This document shows positions 16,866-25,673 of a stretch of DNA of 64,000 bases, one piece after another. Where the stretch lies: the NCBI RefSeq assembly GCF_900129425.1, contig NZ_LT670817.1, forward strand, positions 3,100,001 to 3,164,000, in the 5' to 3' direction. The notes below the pieces were generated by a model that was not told the DNA's origin, made no database searches, and saw only the letters and a list, made by a program, of their open reading frames with translations. The position numbers and the translations under genes are program-made. Position 1 is the stretch's first letter, and each line of letters starts with the position of its first letter. The DNA comes from Bradyrhizobium erythrophlei (GTDB lineage: Bacteria; Pseudomonadota; Alphaproteobacteria; Rhizobiales; Xanthobacteraceae).

Positions 16866-17098
16866 CCACGACCACGCCGGCCGCCGGATATATCGCCGCG
16901 ACGGTGCCGGCGCAGACCGTTCGCGTGTCCGACACCACGCTGTTCGAAGTAGCGATGTTGCAGGCGGGCGACCCCTTGCAGTGGGTAGCGATCGCCGAAT
17001 TGAACGGCCTGATCGACCCATGGATCGTCGCCCAGGAAGATATCCTGATCCCGCCGGTGCTTCCCACGGGAACGCAAACCGGGATCTGGGGCCAGTAA
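16862..17098 (+). CDS. tail protein X (LysM-like)
   Basis: The 78-residue protein has the short LysM-like module of P2 gpX and relatives: TVRVSDTTLFEVAMLQAGDPLQWVAIAELNGLIDPWIVAQEDILIPP. It is thought to bind at the tail end or to guide the hub through peptidoglycan. The gene is coupled to its upstream neighbour by ATGA and stands directly before the hub gene, the usual X-D order. Confidence 0.8.
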   Translation: MTTTTPAAGYIAATVPAQTVRVSDTTLFEVAMLQAGDPLQWVAIAELNGLIDPWIVAQEDILIPPVLPTGTQTGIWGQ

Positions 17099-17099
17099 C

Positions 17100-18188
17100 G
17101 TGGCGATCACGTCCGGCGCAGGACCGCATTCCGCGTTCCTGAACGTCAACGGCCAGTCGTTCCCGATCGAGCACGGCTCGGTGGAGCAGCAGGCCAAGCG
17201 CAAGAGCGGGACGTTCTCGTGCGCGATCCCGCTGACCTATCCGGGCGCGCTCGAAGCACTGACCGGCCTCGGACAGAACACCGCAACCATCACCGTCACG
17301 ACGCGCGGGATGAACGAGCCGCTGACGACTGGAGAGATCGACAAGACCAATTTCGACCTCATCGGCCTCGTCATCAATGTGCATGGCCGCGACGCTTCCG
17401 CCCCGCTGCACTCGAACAAGACCAGCGAGAAGTGGCAGAACAAGATGGGCAGCGACATCGTGACCGATCTCGCCACCCGCGTCGGCCTGAAGGTGCAGGC
17501 AGACCCCTCCGGCCTGATGGCCGGCAAGCAGCTGCAACAGGATTATGTCCGGCTGTCGGATAACGTCAGCTTCTCCTACGTGATCCACAAGCTGGCGGAG
17601 TTCGACGGTGCACGCTGGTATATCGATGCGACCGGAACGCTGCATTACCAATCACAGGACAATCCGACCGGCGTCTACACGCTGAACTATGTGCCGCCCG
17701 GTCCGGGGCCGATGGCGGCCGACTCCCTCGCGCTCGTGGTCAAGCGCAACGTGCAGGCCGGAAAGAGCCAATCGGTCTCGATCAAGGCGTGGCACCCGAA
17801 GCAAAAGCAGGTGTTCACGGACACCTATGTCGTCCCGGGCAAGGTCGGTCAGGTCAGCTACAACTATCACATCCCCAATCTTCTTCAGGACCATGTCAGC
17901 CAGCACGCCAAGTCCAGAGCGATCGAGCGGGCGCGCAACGAATTTACCATCGAGGCCAGCGTTCCCGGCGATCCGACGGTCAATGTCGGGATGGATCTGC
18001 AACTGAACGGCACCGGCTATTTCGACTCGACCTATCAGATGGACAGCGTGACCCACGAGATCGGAATGGCTGGTCACACCACACACATCACCGCGCGCGG
18101 TGCGGCCGCAGGCCGAATTGCCTCGTCCACCTCGTCCACGGCACCGACACCGGCCGAGCAACTCGCAGCGGGCGAAATCGCACCATGA
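17100..18188 (+). CDS. baseplate hub protein D (gpD-like)
   Basis: The 362-residue hub protein begins at GTG one base after the X stop. It has the domain pattern of late-control protein D / T4 gp27: an N-terminal beta barrel (NVNGQSFPIEHGSVEQQAKRK), then GSDIVTDLATRVGLKV and LSDNVSFSYVIHKLAEFDGARWYID, then a final barrel with VTHEIGMAGHTTHITARG. The hub joins tail tube to spike. It overlaps the spike gene by 4 bases. Confidence 0.85.
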   Translation: MAITSGAGPHSAFLNVNGQSFPIEHGSVEQQAKRKSGTFSCAIPLTYPGALEALTGLGQNTATITVTTRGMNEPLTTGEIDKTNFDLIGLVINVHGRDASAPLHSNKTSEKWQNKMGSDIVTDLATRVGLKVQADPSGLMAGKQLQQDYVRLSDNVSFSYVIHKLAEFDGARWYIDATGTLHYQSQDNPTGVYTLNYVPPGPGPMAADSLALVVKRNVQAGKSQSVSIKAWHPKQKQVFTDTYVVPGKVGQVSYNYHIPNLLQDHVSQHAKSRAIERARNEFTIEASVPGDPTVNVGMDLQLNGTGYFDSTYQMDSVTHEIGMAGHTTHITARGAAAGRIASSTSSTAPTPAEQLAAGEIAP

Positions 18189-18700
18189 GCGATCTTGAAG
18201 ACAGGGTGCTTGCCATCGTCGAGCGATGGTACGCCAGCCGTTACAGCGAGCGACACGGGCTCGTCACCGCCTACGACCCGGTCAACTATCTGGCCAAGGT
18301 GGCGTTCATGCCCGAAGGGCAGGAGAGCGGCTGGCTCCCGATCGAGACCGGCCACGTCGGCAACAGCTACGGCGTCGCGGTCGGACTGCAGCCGGGCGAC
18401 GGCAAGAAAACCGGCGATCAGGTCGTTGTCCGCTTCCAGGAGGGCGACGTCGAGTCCGGCAAGATCGTCCAGCGCGTGCACTCCGACAGCGACACGCCGC
18501 CGGCGGTTCAGTCCGGCGAGATGGTCATGTGGACGAAGTTTCAGAACAGCGGCGGCGGATCGGATAGCGCGCAAGGCGGGCAGGGCGGTACCGGGCAAAA
18601 AATCTACTTCAAGAATGACGGATCTCTCACAAGCGAAGACGGCAACGGCGCTGTCACCGTCCACGACGGCCAAGGCAACGTCACGGTAACCGCAGTATGA
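18185..18700 (+). CDS. baseplate spike protein V
   Basis: The 171-residue protein starts in an ATGA overlap with the hub gene. The OB-like fold (GLVTAYDPVNYLAKVAFMPEGQESGWLPIETGHVG, GDQVVVRFQEGDVESGKIVQRVH) is that of P2 gpV/Mu gp45, and the repeat-like C-terminal stretch (GGTGQKIYFKNDGSLTSED, then GAVTVHDGQGNVTVTAV) would form the trimeric beta-helix needle. It pierces the outer membrane. A HxH iron-site motif at the tip is not visible. Confidence 0.85.
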   Translation: MSDLEDRVLAIVERWYASRYSERHGLVTAYDPVNYLAKVAFMPEGQESGWLPIETGHVGNSYGVAVGLQPGDGKKTGDQVVVRFQEGDVESGKIVQRVHSDSDTPPAVQSGEMVMWTKFQNSGGGSDSAQGGQGGTGQKIYFKNDGSLTSEDGNGAVTVHDGQGNVTVTAV

Positions 18701-19644
18701 CCATCACCCATCGTGTCGTGAACCAGACCGGCCCCGCCGAGCTGCCGGGAAGCCTGTCCGATATCGCCTCGCAACTATCCGGCATGGCCGCCCAGGTCTC
18801 TGCCTTGGCGGGGGCGGGTGTCGGCTTGCCCGGACTCAACAGCATCGGCGGACAGATCAGTTCGCTTGCGACCTCCATAAGTTCGACGCTGACCGCCGCC
18901 GGCAATGCGTCGGCTGCGGGCATCGCGACCGAGATCGCCGGCATCGGATCGCAGATCGCCTCCAGTGGCATGACCGGCATGGCAGCGCTTGCGACCTCGC
19001 TGTCGGGCCTCACCTCGCAGCTTAGTAGCCTGTTGAATGCAGGCGGGTTGGCGCAGGCGCTGCACCAGCACATTCTCGATAAGATCAACGGCATCACCCA
19101 TAGCGCCTTTCAGGGTCAGCATATCATCCAGTTGCTGACATCGGGGATCGTGCACCAGTCGGTCGCGATGGTGCAGCATATGGCGCCACAGATCCCTGTT
19201 ATCGGGAATTTGCTCGGCTCAGACACAGCAACCTTCACCAAGGGCATCACGGCGCTCGGCTTCAACGTCTCTTCGGACGCGAGGCTCAAGAGCAATATCG
19301 AGACGTACGAGCCATCGATCGACGCCTTCATGCAGGCGGCCGTCAAGACTTTCATCAAGCGCCACATCCACACCGTGGTGCACGACGACGGCACAGCCAC
19401 TTCCGAGGTCGGCAAGGACGAGGGCGTTCCTTCGTTCGGTTTCATCGCCCAGGAAATCCGGAAACTTTTCCCCGAGATCGTCAGCGAGGCGAACGGCTTC
19501 CTCACAGTCGACGAAGGCAAGCTCGGCTTCATCGTCTGGGTGGTGCTGCAAGATTTCATCGCCCAGACGCGCGCAGCGACAGCTTCGATGCGCTCCGAGA
19601 TCGACGCCCTCAAGGAAGAGATGAGGCAACTTAAAAATGGCTGA
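18697..19644 (+). CDS. baseplate-associated protein with C-terminal S74 intramolecular chaperone
   Basis: In this 315-residue protein, residues 1-130 are a long Ser/Ala/Gly helical region (repeated SSLATSI/LSSLL-like heptads), probably a trimeric coiled coil. From about residue 193 the S74 signature SDARLKSNI appears, followed by FGFIAQEIRKLFPEIV and LGFIVWVVLQDFI. Family members fold the trimer and then cleave themselves just before the catalytic Ser (S193 here, with K198), releasing the chaperone. The gene lies inside the V-W baseplate operon, in an ATGA overlap with the spike gene, so the client may be a spike or fibre-attachment part. Confidence 0.8.
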   Translation: MTITHRVVNQTGPAELPGSLSDIASQLSGMAAQVSALAGAGVGLPGLNSIGGQISSLATSISSTLTAAGNASAAGIATEIAGIGSQIASSGMTGMAALATSLSGLTSQLSSLLNAGGLAQALHQHILDKINGITHSAFQGQHIIQLLTSGIVHQSVAMVQHMAPQIPVIGNLLGSDTATFTKGITALGFNVSSDARLKSNIETYEPSIDAFMQAAVKTFIKRHIHTVVHDDGTATSEVGKDEGVPSFGFIAQEIRKLFPEIVSEANGFLTVDEGKLGFIVWVVLQDFIAQTRAATASMRSEIDALKEEMRQLKNG

Positions 19645-20005
19645 TCTCTCTCTCGAGTGGGAAGACGACTTCGGCGTCGATGCGACAGGCGACCTGCTTG
19701 TCGTTGACGGCGATGATGAAGTTCGCCAGCGCCTTGAGCGGCGGCTGTTCACTGCGGTGCAGGGTTACGTTTGGCACCCAGACTATGGCGCCGGCTTGCC
19801 GCAGAAGATCGGCAGCGTCCTTTCGGTCGAGGAAATCAGAGCGGTGGTCACGTCGCAACTCGCGCTTGAGGCGTCGGTAGCGCCATCCCCACCGGCGCAA
19901 ATAACGGTTTCCGCCGATCTCAACCAGCCCGACCTGACCACCATCGGCATTCTTTATTGGGATGCGCAGACCGGCGTCAGCGTCTCTTTCTCGATCACCG
20001 CTTGA
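19637..20005 (+). CDS. baseplate wedge protein W (gp25-like)
   Basis: The 122-residue protein matches the gpW/gp25 lysozyme-like wedge family. LEWEDDFGVDATGDLLVVDGDDEVRQRLERRLFTAVQGYVWHPDYGAGL holds the conserved Glu-Arg-rich core, followed by beta strands ending VSFSITA. It nucleates sheath assembly on the baseplate. It overlaps the S74 gene by 8 bases. Confidence 0.85.
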   Translation: MADLSLEWEDDFGVDATGDLLVVDGDDEVRQRLERRLFTAVQGYVWHPDYGAGLPQKIGSVLSVEEIRAVVTSQLALEASVAPSPPAQITVSADLNQPDLTTIGILYWDAQTGVSVSFSITA

Positions 20006-20013
20006 GGGCATAG

Positions 20014-21168
20014 ATGCCGACACTTCCGACCCAATCGTTCGCAACGATCGTTGCGAACGTGGCCGCCGGCATTCAGGGCCGCGCCGCGAAGTTGCTGAAC
20101 TTCTCGACCGGATCAACCCTGCGCGCGATCGCCGAGGGTTTCGCCGGACTCTTCCTGTGGTTTCAGGCGCTGGTGATCCAGCTGCTTTCGGCCATTCGAC
20201 TGAGCACGTCGAGCGGGAACGACGTCGACACTTGGTGCGCCGACTTCATGCCTGTGGTGCCCGGCACCAACTCGCCTCGTCTCCCGGCTCAGGCCTCGAC
20301 CGGCGTCGTCACGTTCTCGCGCTTTACGGCAGCACCCACCTCCCGCTTCATTGCTGTCGGGGCGACCTTGCAGACGGATGACGGCTCCGAGAACTTCGTC
20401 GTCACCGCGAACACCACTTACGCGACCTATTCGGCGGCGCTGAACGGCTACACGCTGGCGGCCAACGTCGGCTCGATAACCGTTCCGGTCCAATGCGCGA
20501 CCCCCGGATCGGGAGGCAACGTGGCGGCCGGCACCATCACGGTCATCACGACTCCGATCACCGGCATCGACACGGTCACCAATGGCGCCGCCTTCATCAA
20601 CGGCTTTGACTCGGAGAGCGACGCCGCGCTGAAGGCGCGGTTCGTGCTTTATATCGCCTCGCTGCGAGCCGGGACCGAGGGCGCGATCGGTTATGCGATC
20701 GTGAGCATCCGGCAGGGGATGCAATACCAGATCTGGGAGCCGGGCACCGGCGGCTACACTCAACTCACCGTCTTTGTCGATGACGGGTCTGGGGCTATCC
20801 CCACGGCCACCTTGACGGCCGCGCAGGTGGCGGCGTTCGGCGTGAAGGCGGCCGGGCCGCCGATGGCGGTGCTCGCCGCCACGGAAATTAGCGCCAACCT
20901 CACCATGACGATCACGACCGCCCCCGGCTACGACCATCCGACGGCGGTGGCGCAGGTGTACGCCGCGATCACGAACTACATCAACGGCATTGGGCTCGGC
21001 ACAACTCCCGCCGCCGGCACACTGTCTTACGGCAAGCTCTATCAGATTGCGTTCAACGCCTCGCCCGGAGTGACCGACGTGACCGGCTATACGCTCAACG
21101 GCGTACTGGCTGATCTCGTCCCCGGTGCGGGGCAGACGATCAAATCCGGGTCCGTGGTCGTATCATGA
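20014..21168 (+). CDS. baseplate protein J
   Basis: This 384-residue protein has the baseplate J pattern of P2 gpJ and Mu gp47: an N-terminal helical ring part (IQGRAAKLLNFSTGSTLRAIAEGFAGLFLWFQALVIQ), then the GNDVDTWCADF and central Ig-like region (TGVVTFSRFTAAP, GSGGNVAAGTITVI), and a C-terminal module (LYQIAFNASPGVTDVTGYTLNG). It forms the wedge that surrounds the hub. It overlaps the next gene by 4 bases. Confidence 0.88.
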   Translation: MPTLPTQSFATIVANVAAGIQGRAAKLLNFSTGSTLRAIAEGFAGLFLWFQALVIQLLSAIRLSTSSGNDVDTWCADFMPVVPGTNSPRLPAQASTGVVTFSRFTAAPTSRFIAVGATLQTDDGSENFVVTANTTYATYSAALNGYTLAANVGSITVPVQCATPGSGGNVAAGTITVITTPITGIDTVTNGAAFINGFDSESDAALKARFVLYIASLRAGTEGAIGYAIVSIRQGMQYQIWEPGTGGYTQLTVFVDDGSGAIPTATLTAAQVAAFGVKAAGPPMAVLAATEISANLTMTITTAPGYDHPTAVAQVYAAITNYINGIGLGTTPAAGTLSYGKLYQIAFNASPGVTDVTGYTLNGVLADLVPGAGQTIKSGSVVVS

Positions 21169-21905
21169 TCGGAGACAGCAACGACATCCTCCAGCGCGTA
21201 CGGAAGGTACTCCCGCGTCGCTGGTTTTCTTGGGGCGCGCCGATCCGCGACGCCCTTCTTGGCGGTCTCTCCGACGGCGCCGCGTGGTGCTATTCGTGGA
21301 TAGGCTACGCGCGCCAGCAGTCCAGGATCGCGACGTCGAGCGGAATATTCCTCGACATCGTGGCGTGGGACTTTTTCGGCGCGAATTTCGTTCGACGCTC
21401 CGGCGAAAACGACGCATCGTTTCAGCCTCGCATCTTGCAGGAGATCCTGCGTCCGAGACAGACGCGCGACGCGATCAGCCAAGTGCTGACGGACCTGACG
21501 TCTAAGCCGCCGAAGATCATCGAACTCTGGAACCCGCAGGACTGCGGCGGCTACGGCGTCGCTCAGATGGGCGGCTACGGCTCGGGCCCCGGCTGCTACG
21601 GCTCGCTGCTGTTCGACAACCAGATGCTCGTGTCCGCGTATCACGCACCCACCCAAGGCATCCCGAATGTCGATGGCTATGGCGGGTACAACGCCGGCTA
21701 TGGCGTCGGGACAATCGAATATGCCGACCTGTCGCTGATCACCGGCCCCATCACGGACGCCGAGATATACGCGCGCGTTCAGCAGACCATCGCGGCCGGC
21801 ACGATAGCTTGGGTCGCCATTCAAAATCCGCCGACGCTCCTGATTACGGACGAGAGCGGAATCGCACTAACCGCCGATAGTGGCGACATACTCGTGGTTG
21901 GATGA
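21165..21905 (+). CDS. tail protein I-like, fibre attachment
   Basis: The 246-residue protein follows J as gpI does in P2. The N-terminal half (LQRVRKVLPRRWFSWGAPIRDALLGGL, GIFLDIVAWDFFG) is typical of baseplate outer-wedge proteins. The middle is a striking Gly/Tyr-rich run (GGYGVAQMGGYGSGPGCYGS, YGGYNAGYGVG), and the C-terminal ITDESGIALTADSGDILVVG recalls phage trimeric beta repeats. It probably attaches fibres to the baseplate. Confidence 0.7.
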   Translation: MIGDSNDILQRVRKVLPRRWFSWGAPIRDALLGGLSDGAAWCYSWIGYARQQSRIATSSGIFLDIVAWDFFGANFVRRSGENDASFQPRILQEILRPRQTRDAISQVLTDLTSKPPKIIELWNPQDCGGYGVAQMGGYGSGPGCYGSLLFDNQMLVSAYHAPTQGIPNVDGYGGYNAGYGVGTIEYADLSLITGPITDAEIYARVQQTIAAGTIAWVAIQNPPTLLITDESGIALTADSGDILVVG

Positions 21906-21906
21906 C

Positions 21907-22935
21907 ATGAAAAAACTGACGTGTGCTGCCGTACTGTTGTTCGCCTTGTTCGCGGGCGCTTGCCCGACGCTGGCACAGACGACCCAGACGCAACCGTTCT
22001 CTTCTTTCGTTCTGGGCCTGCCGGCGATCAGCTCGCTCGCCGGAACCGAAAAGATCTTGACGTTGCAGGGCGGCGTCCCGATGACCTCCACGCCGGAGCA
22101 GATTCTCTCGGCCGCCAATGGAGACTGTGCGTTTAATCCATCGAGTGTCTGCACCAAAACCAGCGGTCTTCCCTTCGCACCATCGGCCACGACCGACACA
22201 ACCAACGCTGCGAACATCACCTCTGGCACTCTTAGCGCCAACCGTCTCGCCCTGCAGACGGCGTACTTCTATGTCGGCAACGCATCGAACAATCCGGTCG
22301 GCACCCCGATGTCGGGCGACTGCACGCTGGCGAGCACGGGCGCGGTTACTTGCACCGAGACCCGTGGAGTTGCGTTCGCGCCCTCGGCCACGACCGACAC
22401 GACCAATGCCGGAAACATCAGCTCGGGGACGCTGAACCTTAGCCGCCTCTCTCTGCTCCAGGCGCAATTCTACGTCGGCAACGCATCCAACAATCCGGCC
22501 AGCGTACTGATGTCTGGCGACTGCGGGCTGGCCTACACTGGCGCGGTCACTTGCCCCACGTCCAATGGCTACGCCACCGCAACACTCAACAAGCCCGATC
22601 AGACGGTAAGCGGTGGTGCGAATGTCACGACATTGATTCTGACCGCAGGAAGTTCGCCGACGATAGACTGTGGCGCTAGACCTTTGCAGTCCATCATAGC
22701 TTCTGCGAGCGCGTGGACAATCTATCCACCATCTAGCGATGGTTCCTGCATGTTGATGGTCATTAACAATGCGACATCTGGTAGTCCGGCCCCCACCTTT
22801 GCGTCCGGCTTCTATGTTGGCTCAAACACGGGCGACGCCATCCCGACGGGCGCTGGTGCGGTTTACATTATCTCCATCGTTCGCATCACGGGGCCTACTG
22901 GCGCAGCCTCGACCTACTCGATCAAGGTGATCTAA
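21907..22935 (+). CDS. repeat-containing tail-fibre-like protein with a signal peptide
   Basis: The 342-residue product starts at the ATG 1 base after the preceding stop and opens with a clear Sec signal (KKLTCAAVLLFALFAGACPTLAQ), unexpected for a virion protein. Two near-identical units of about 75 residues follow, each with FAPSATTDTTNA, YVGNASNNP and MSGDCxLAxTGAVTC cores. The C-terminal part (PTIDCGARPLQSIIASASAWTIYPP) is beta-rich. Position in the fibre locus suggests a host-binding fibre segment. The signal suggests export, perhaps to the host surface, or an N-terminus borrowed from a host protein. Confidence 0.65.
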   Translation: MKKLTCAAVLLFALFAGACPTLAQTTQTQPFSSFVLGLPAISSLAGTEKILTLQGGVPMTSTPEQILSAANGDCAFNPSSVCTKTSGLPFAPSATTDTTNAANITSGTLSANRLALQTAYFYVGNASNNPVGTPMSGDCTLASTGAVTCTETRGVAFAPSATTDTTNAGNISSGTLNLSRLSLLQAQFYVGNASNNPASVLMSGDCGLAYTGAVTCPTSNGYATATLNKPDQTVSGGANVTTLILTAGSSPTIDCGARPLQSIIASASAWTIYPPSSDGSCMLMVINNATSGSPAPTFASGFYVGSNTGDAIPTGAGAVYIISIVRITGPTGAASTYSIKVI

Positions 22936-23855
22936 TGATCAGGAGCACTCGTCTTCGCTCCGCGATCTTTGCGCTCGCCGCCTTCCTCGCGCTCTCGCCG
23001 AGCGCCGCACAGATCGGCCCGCTGCCCGGCATGGGGCCGATTGTGTTGGGAGGCGCTATTCCTGCGACTCCGAGCGTCAACTATCTCGTTGTTGCTGGCG
23101 GTGGTGGCGGCTCGCGTAACGGCGGCGGCGGCGGTGCTGGCGGCGTGCTCCCCGGCACAGCGTCGGTTTCCGGAGCATACAGCATCACAGTTGGTGCCGG
23201 TGGTGCTGGCAGCGCTGCCTCGGGAGTTAACGGCAACAACGGCGCAAATTCCGTATTCGGTTCGATCACTGCAATCGGTGGCGGCGGCGGTGGCGGTAAC
23301 ACCGCCAACGGCAATGCGGGCGGTTCTGGCGGCGGCACGGCGGTCAGCTCAACATCATTAGCGGGCGGCGCGGGCACGTCCGGACAGGGCTACGCTGGCG
23401 GCGCAAACTACGCGGCCTCCTACTATCCATCAGGTGGTGGCGGTGGTGCAGGCGGCGTCGGCGGAACCGGTTCTGGATCACAGTCAGGATCTGGCGGCCC
23501 CGGTATAGCTTCCAGCATAACTGGAACATCGACCTACTACGGTGGTGGTGGCGGCGGTGGTGGCACGTTTTATGGTGGTCTGAACGGCGCTGGTGGAGCT
23601 GGCGGCGGTGGCGCTGGCGGAAATGACAACGGCGGCAACGGCATCAGCGGCACGGCGAACACGGGCGGCGGCGGCGGCGGCGGTGCTGCCGGGCAGACCT
23701 ACGCTTACAACGGCGGCAACGGTGGCAGTGGCGAAGTCGTCATCTCCTACCCGAACAACTATCGTCAAGCGTCGGTGAGCGGCTCGGTCTCGTTCTACAA
23801 CATCGGCGGCAACTACATCTACGTGTTCACCGGTAGCGGCACGATCTCGTTCTAG
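22935..23855 (+). CDS. glycine-rich adhesin-like tail tip protein with a signal peptide
   Basis: The 306-residue protein begins in a TAATG overlap with the previous gene and again has a Sec signal (residues 1-25, FALAAFLALSPSAAQ). From about 49 (NYLVVAGGGGGS) to 278 it consists of Gly runs broken by Asn/Ala/Ser, the pattern of polyglycine-II receptor-binding tips such as those of T4-like gp38 and many phage glycine-rich domains. The ending GNYIYVFTGSGTISF is typical of that family. It is likely a host-range determinant or decoy adhesin. Runs of Gly codons could also be prone to slippage. Confidence 0.65.
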   Translation: MIRSTRLRSAIFALAAFLALSPSAAQIGPLPGMGPIVLGGAIPATPSVNYLVVAGGGGGSRNGGGGGAGGVLPGTASVSGAYSITVGAGGAGSAASGVNGNNGANSVFGSITAIGGGGGGGNTANGNAGGSGGGTAVSSTSLAGGAGTSGQGYAGGANYAASYYPSGGGGGAGGVGGTGSGSQSGSGGPGIASSITGTSTYYGGGGGGGGTFYGGLNGAGGAGGGGAGGNDNGGNGISGTANTGGGGGGGAAGQTYAYNGGNGGSGEVVISYPNNYRQASVSGSVSFYNIGGNYIYVFTGSGTISF

Positions 23856-23886
23856 CGGATCTCGACCAGCAACACGTCCGTCCCAA

Positions 23887-23907
23887 GGCGCCTCACGGCG
23901 CCTTTTT
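23887..23907 (+). terminator. rho-independent terminator after the fibre pair
   Basis: GGCGCC (23887-23892) pairs with GGCGCC (23897-23902) around TCAC and is followed by TTTTT. It ends the baseplate-fibre operon. Confidence 0.85.
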
Positions 23908-23939
23908 CTTTTCCAACACCCAATCAAGGAGCATGGCGC

Positions 23940-25673
23940 ATGGACCGCCAGACGATTTACGCTGGCCAGATTCCGCTTGAGACGGATCAGCTCAAGCAGT
24001 CGCAGAACGCGATGGTCGGCCTCGCCAAGCTGGCTTCCGCCGTGCTCGGCTCGACCACCATCGTCAACGCATTCACTGTCACGCCGACGGTGCCGGCTTC
24101 TCTCAACGTCATCGTGACGCCGGGCGAAATCTATCAGCTCGAAAATCTCGAGGCGTCGGCGTGGAGCTCGCTGTCCCCCGACACGCACACCATCCTGAAG
24201 CAGGGGGTCATCCTCGACCCCGTGACGCTCGGCATCACGCCGCCGACCACGGTCGGATACAGCCAGGTCTTCCTCATCGAGGTGCAGTATCAGGACCTCG
24301 ACACCGGGTCGACGGTGCTGCCGTACTTCAACGCCAACGTCCCCACCGTCCCGTTCTCTGGCCCCGGCAACGCCGGCTCTGCGCAGAATACCGTGCGCAA
24401 GGGCGTCGCCTCGGTTCAGATCAAGGCCGGTCTCGCTGCGCCGTCCGGCACGCAGACGGCACCCACGGCGGATGCCGGCTGGACCGGCATCTATCTGGTC
24501 ACCGTCGCCAACGGCGCGACCACGATCACGTCGGGCAACATCACGCCGGTGTCGGGCGCGCCGTTCATTCCCGTGACGCTCCCGCAAGTCCCGGCGGGTG
24601 TTCAGTCCGGTCAGTGGCTGTACGGCACCGACACGGGCGGCGTGAACGCCATGGTGGCGAACGTCACGCCGGTCCCTACGACGCTTACCCCCGGCATGAC
24701 CGTCCACATCAGGGCGGCCAATTCCAACACGGGCGCAACGACCTTTAACCTGAACGGCCTCGGCGCATCGGCCGTTCACCGCGCCAACGGCGCGGCCTTG
24801 TCTGCCGGCGACATCAACGCCGGCATGGTCGTCGAACTTATCTGGGATGGTTCGAGCTGGCAGATCGCCAATTATTTCGGCTTCACCTCCAGCACGGTCA
24901 ACAACAACACTTACACGCTGTCGATCCCCTATGCGGCGGACTCGAGCGGCGTAGCCAACTCAATCGTGGTCGCTCCCAACCCGGCGCTCACCGCGCTGAC
25001 GGCGGGCAACGAGCTTATGGTCAAGCTCGCCAACACCAACACGGGCGCGACGACGATCACCGTCAACTCTCTGGCGGCGGTCTCTGTCGTCAACCCCAAT
25101 GGTTCGGCGCTCACCGCGGGACAGATCGTCGCCGGCGAAATGCTTTGGCTGCTCTACGACGGCACCCACTTCCAGGTGTGCAATCCCAGCGTGGCCACCG
25201 TCAACGTCTACAACCTCACCAACGCGCCCTTCGCCGACGTCAGCACCTTCTACGGGTCCGGTTCTGTTGAAGCGCCGTATGCCACTCACACCTTCGCGCC
25301 GTTCACGTCGGCGACGATTGGAAGTCAGGGCAACGTCGCGTTCTCTTCGGGAGAGATCGTGATCGAGACGGCTGGCCGCTACCTGTTCGCGTACTCCACC
25401 GACGTCTACAGCGTTTCCGGCTCCGATCCCTACGCCGCGTTGTCGTCAGGCTGGATACTTTGGAACGGAGCCGTTCAGTCGCCGTCTGGAAACGGTCTCC
25501 AGATCGTCAACGACTCTGGTCCTTACATCAAGGAGGATTACGGCGGCGGATGCTGGATACAGAGCCTTAGCGCCGGCGACACCATCGCGTTCGCTGTCTA
25601 CCAGGTTAACGGTAGCTCGCTGACGTACGATGTTGGCTACGGCTTCAATGTAACCGTGACGAGGGTGCACTAA
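23940..25673 (+). CDS. tail fibre protein
   Basis: The 577-residue protein has an N-terminal attachment region (MDRQTIYAGQIPLETDQLKQSQNAMVGLAKLASAVLG) seen in Rhizobiales phage fibres. Two copies of a NTGATTxxxNxLGA/AVxxxNGxALxAGxIxAGxxxxLxWDG unit follow (about 260-310 and 360-415), which is a common phage fibre repeat. The C-terminal domain (about 430-577, ending YGFNVTVTRVH) has the beta-sandwich look of a C1q/TNF-like head that would bind the receptor. CAAGGAG precedes the ATG. Confidence 0.75.
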   Translation: MDRQTIYAGQIPLETDQLKQSQNAMVGLAKLASAVLGSTTIVNAFTVTPTVPASLNVIVTPGEIYQLENLEASAWSSLSPDTHTILKQGVILDPVTLGITPPTTVGYSQVFLIEVQYQDLDTGSTVLPYFNANVPTVPFSGPGNAGSAQNTVRKGVASVQIKAGLAAPSGTQTAPTADAGWTGIYLVTVANGATTITSGNITPVSGAPFIPVTLPQVPAGVQSGQWLYGTDTGGVNAMVANVTPVPTTLTPGMTVHIRAANSNTGATTFNLNGLGASAVHRANGAALSAGDINAGMVVELIWDGSSWQIANYFGFTSSTVNNNTYTLSIPYAADSSGVANSIVVAPNPALTALTAGNELMVKLANTNTGATTITVNSLAAVSVVNPNGSALTAGQIVAGEMLWLLYDGTHFQVCNPSVATVNVYNLTNAPFADVSTFYGSGSVEAPYATHTFAPFTSATIGSQGNVAFSSGEIVIETAGRYLFAYSTDVYSVSGSDPYAALSSGWILWNGAVQSPSGNGLQIVNDSGPYIKEDYGGGCWIQSLSAGDTIAFAVYQVNGSSLTYDVGYGFNVTVTRVH

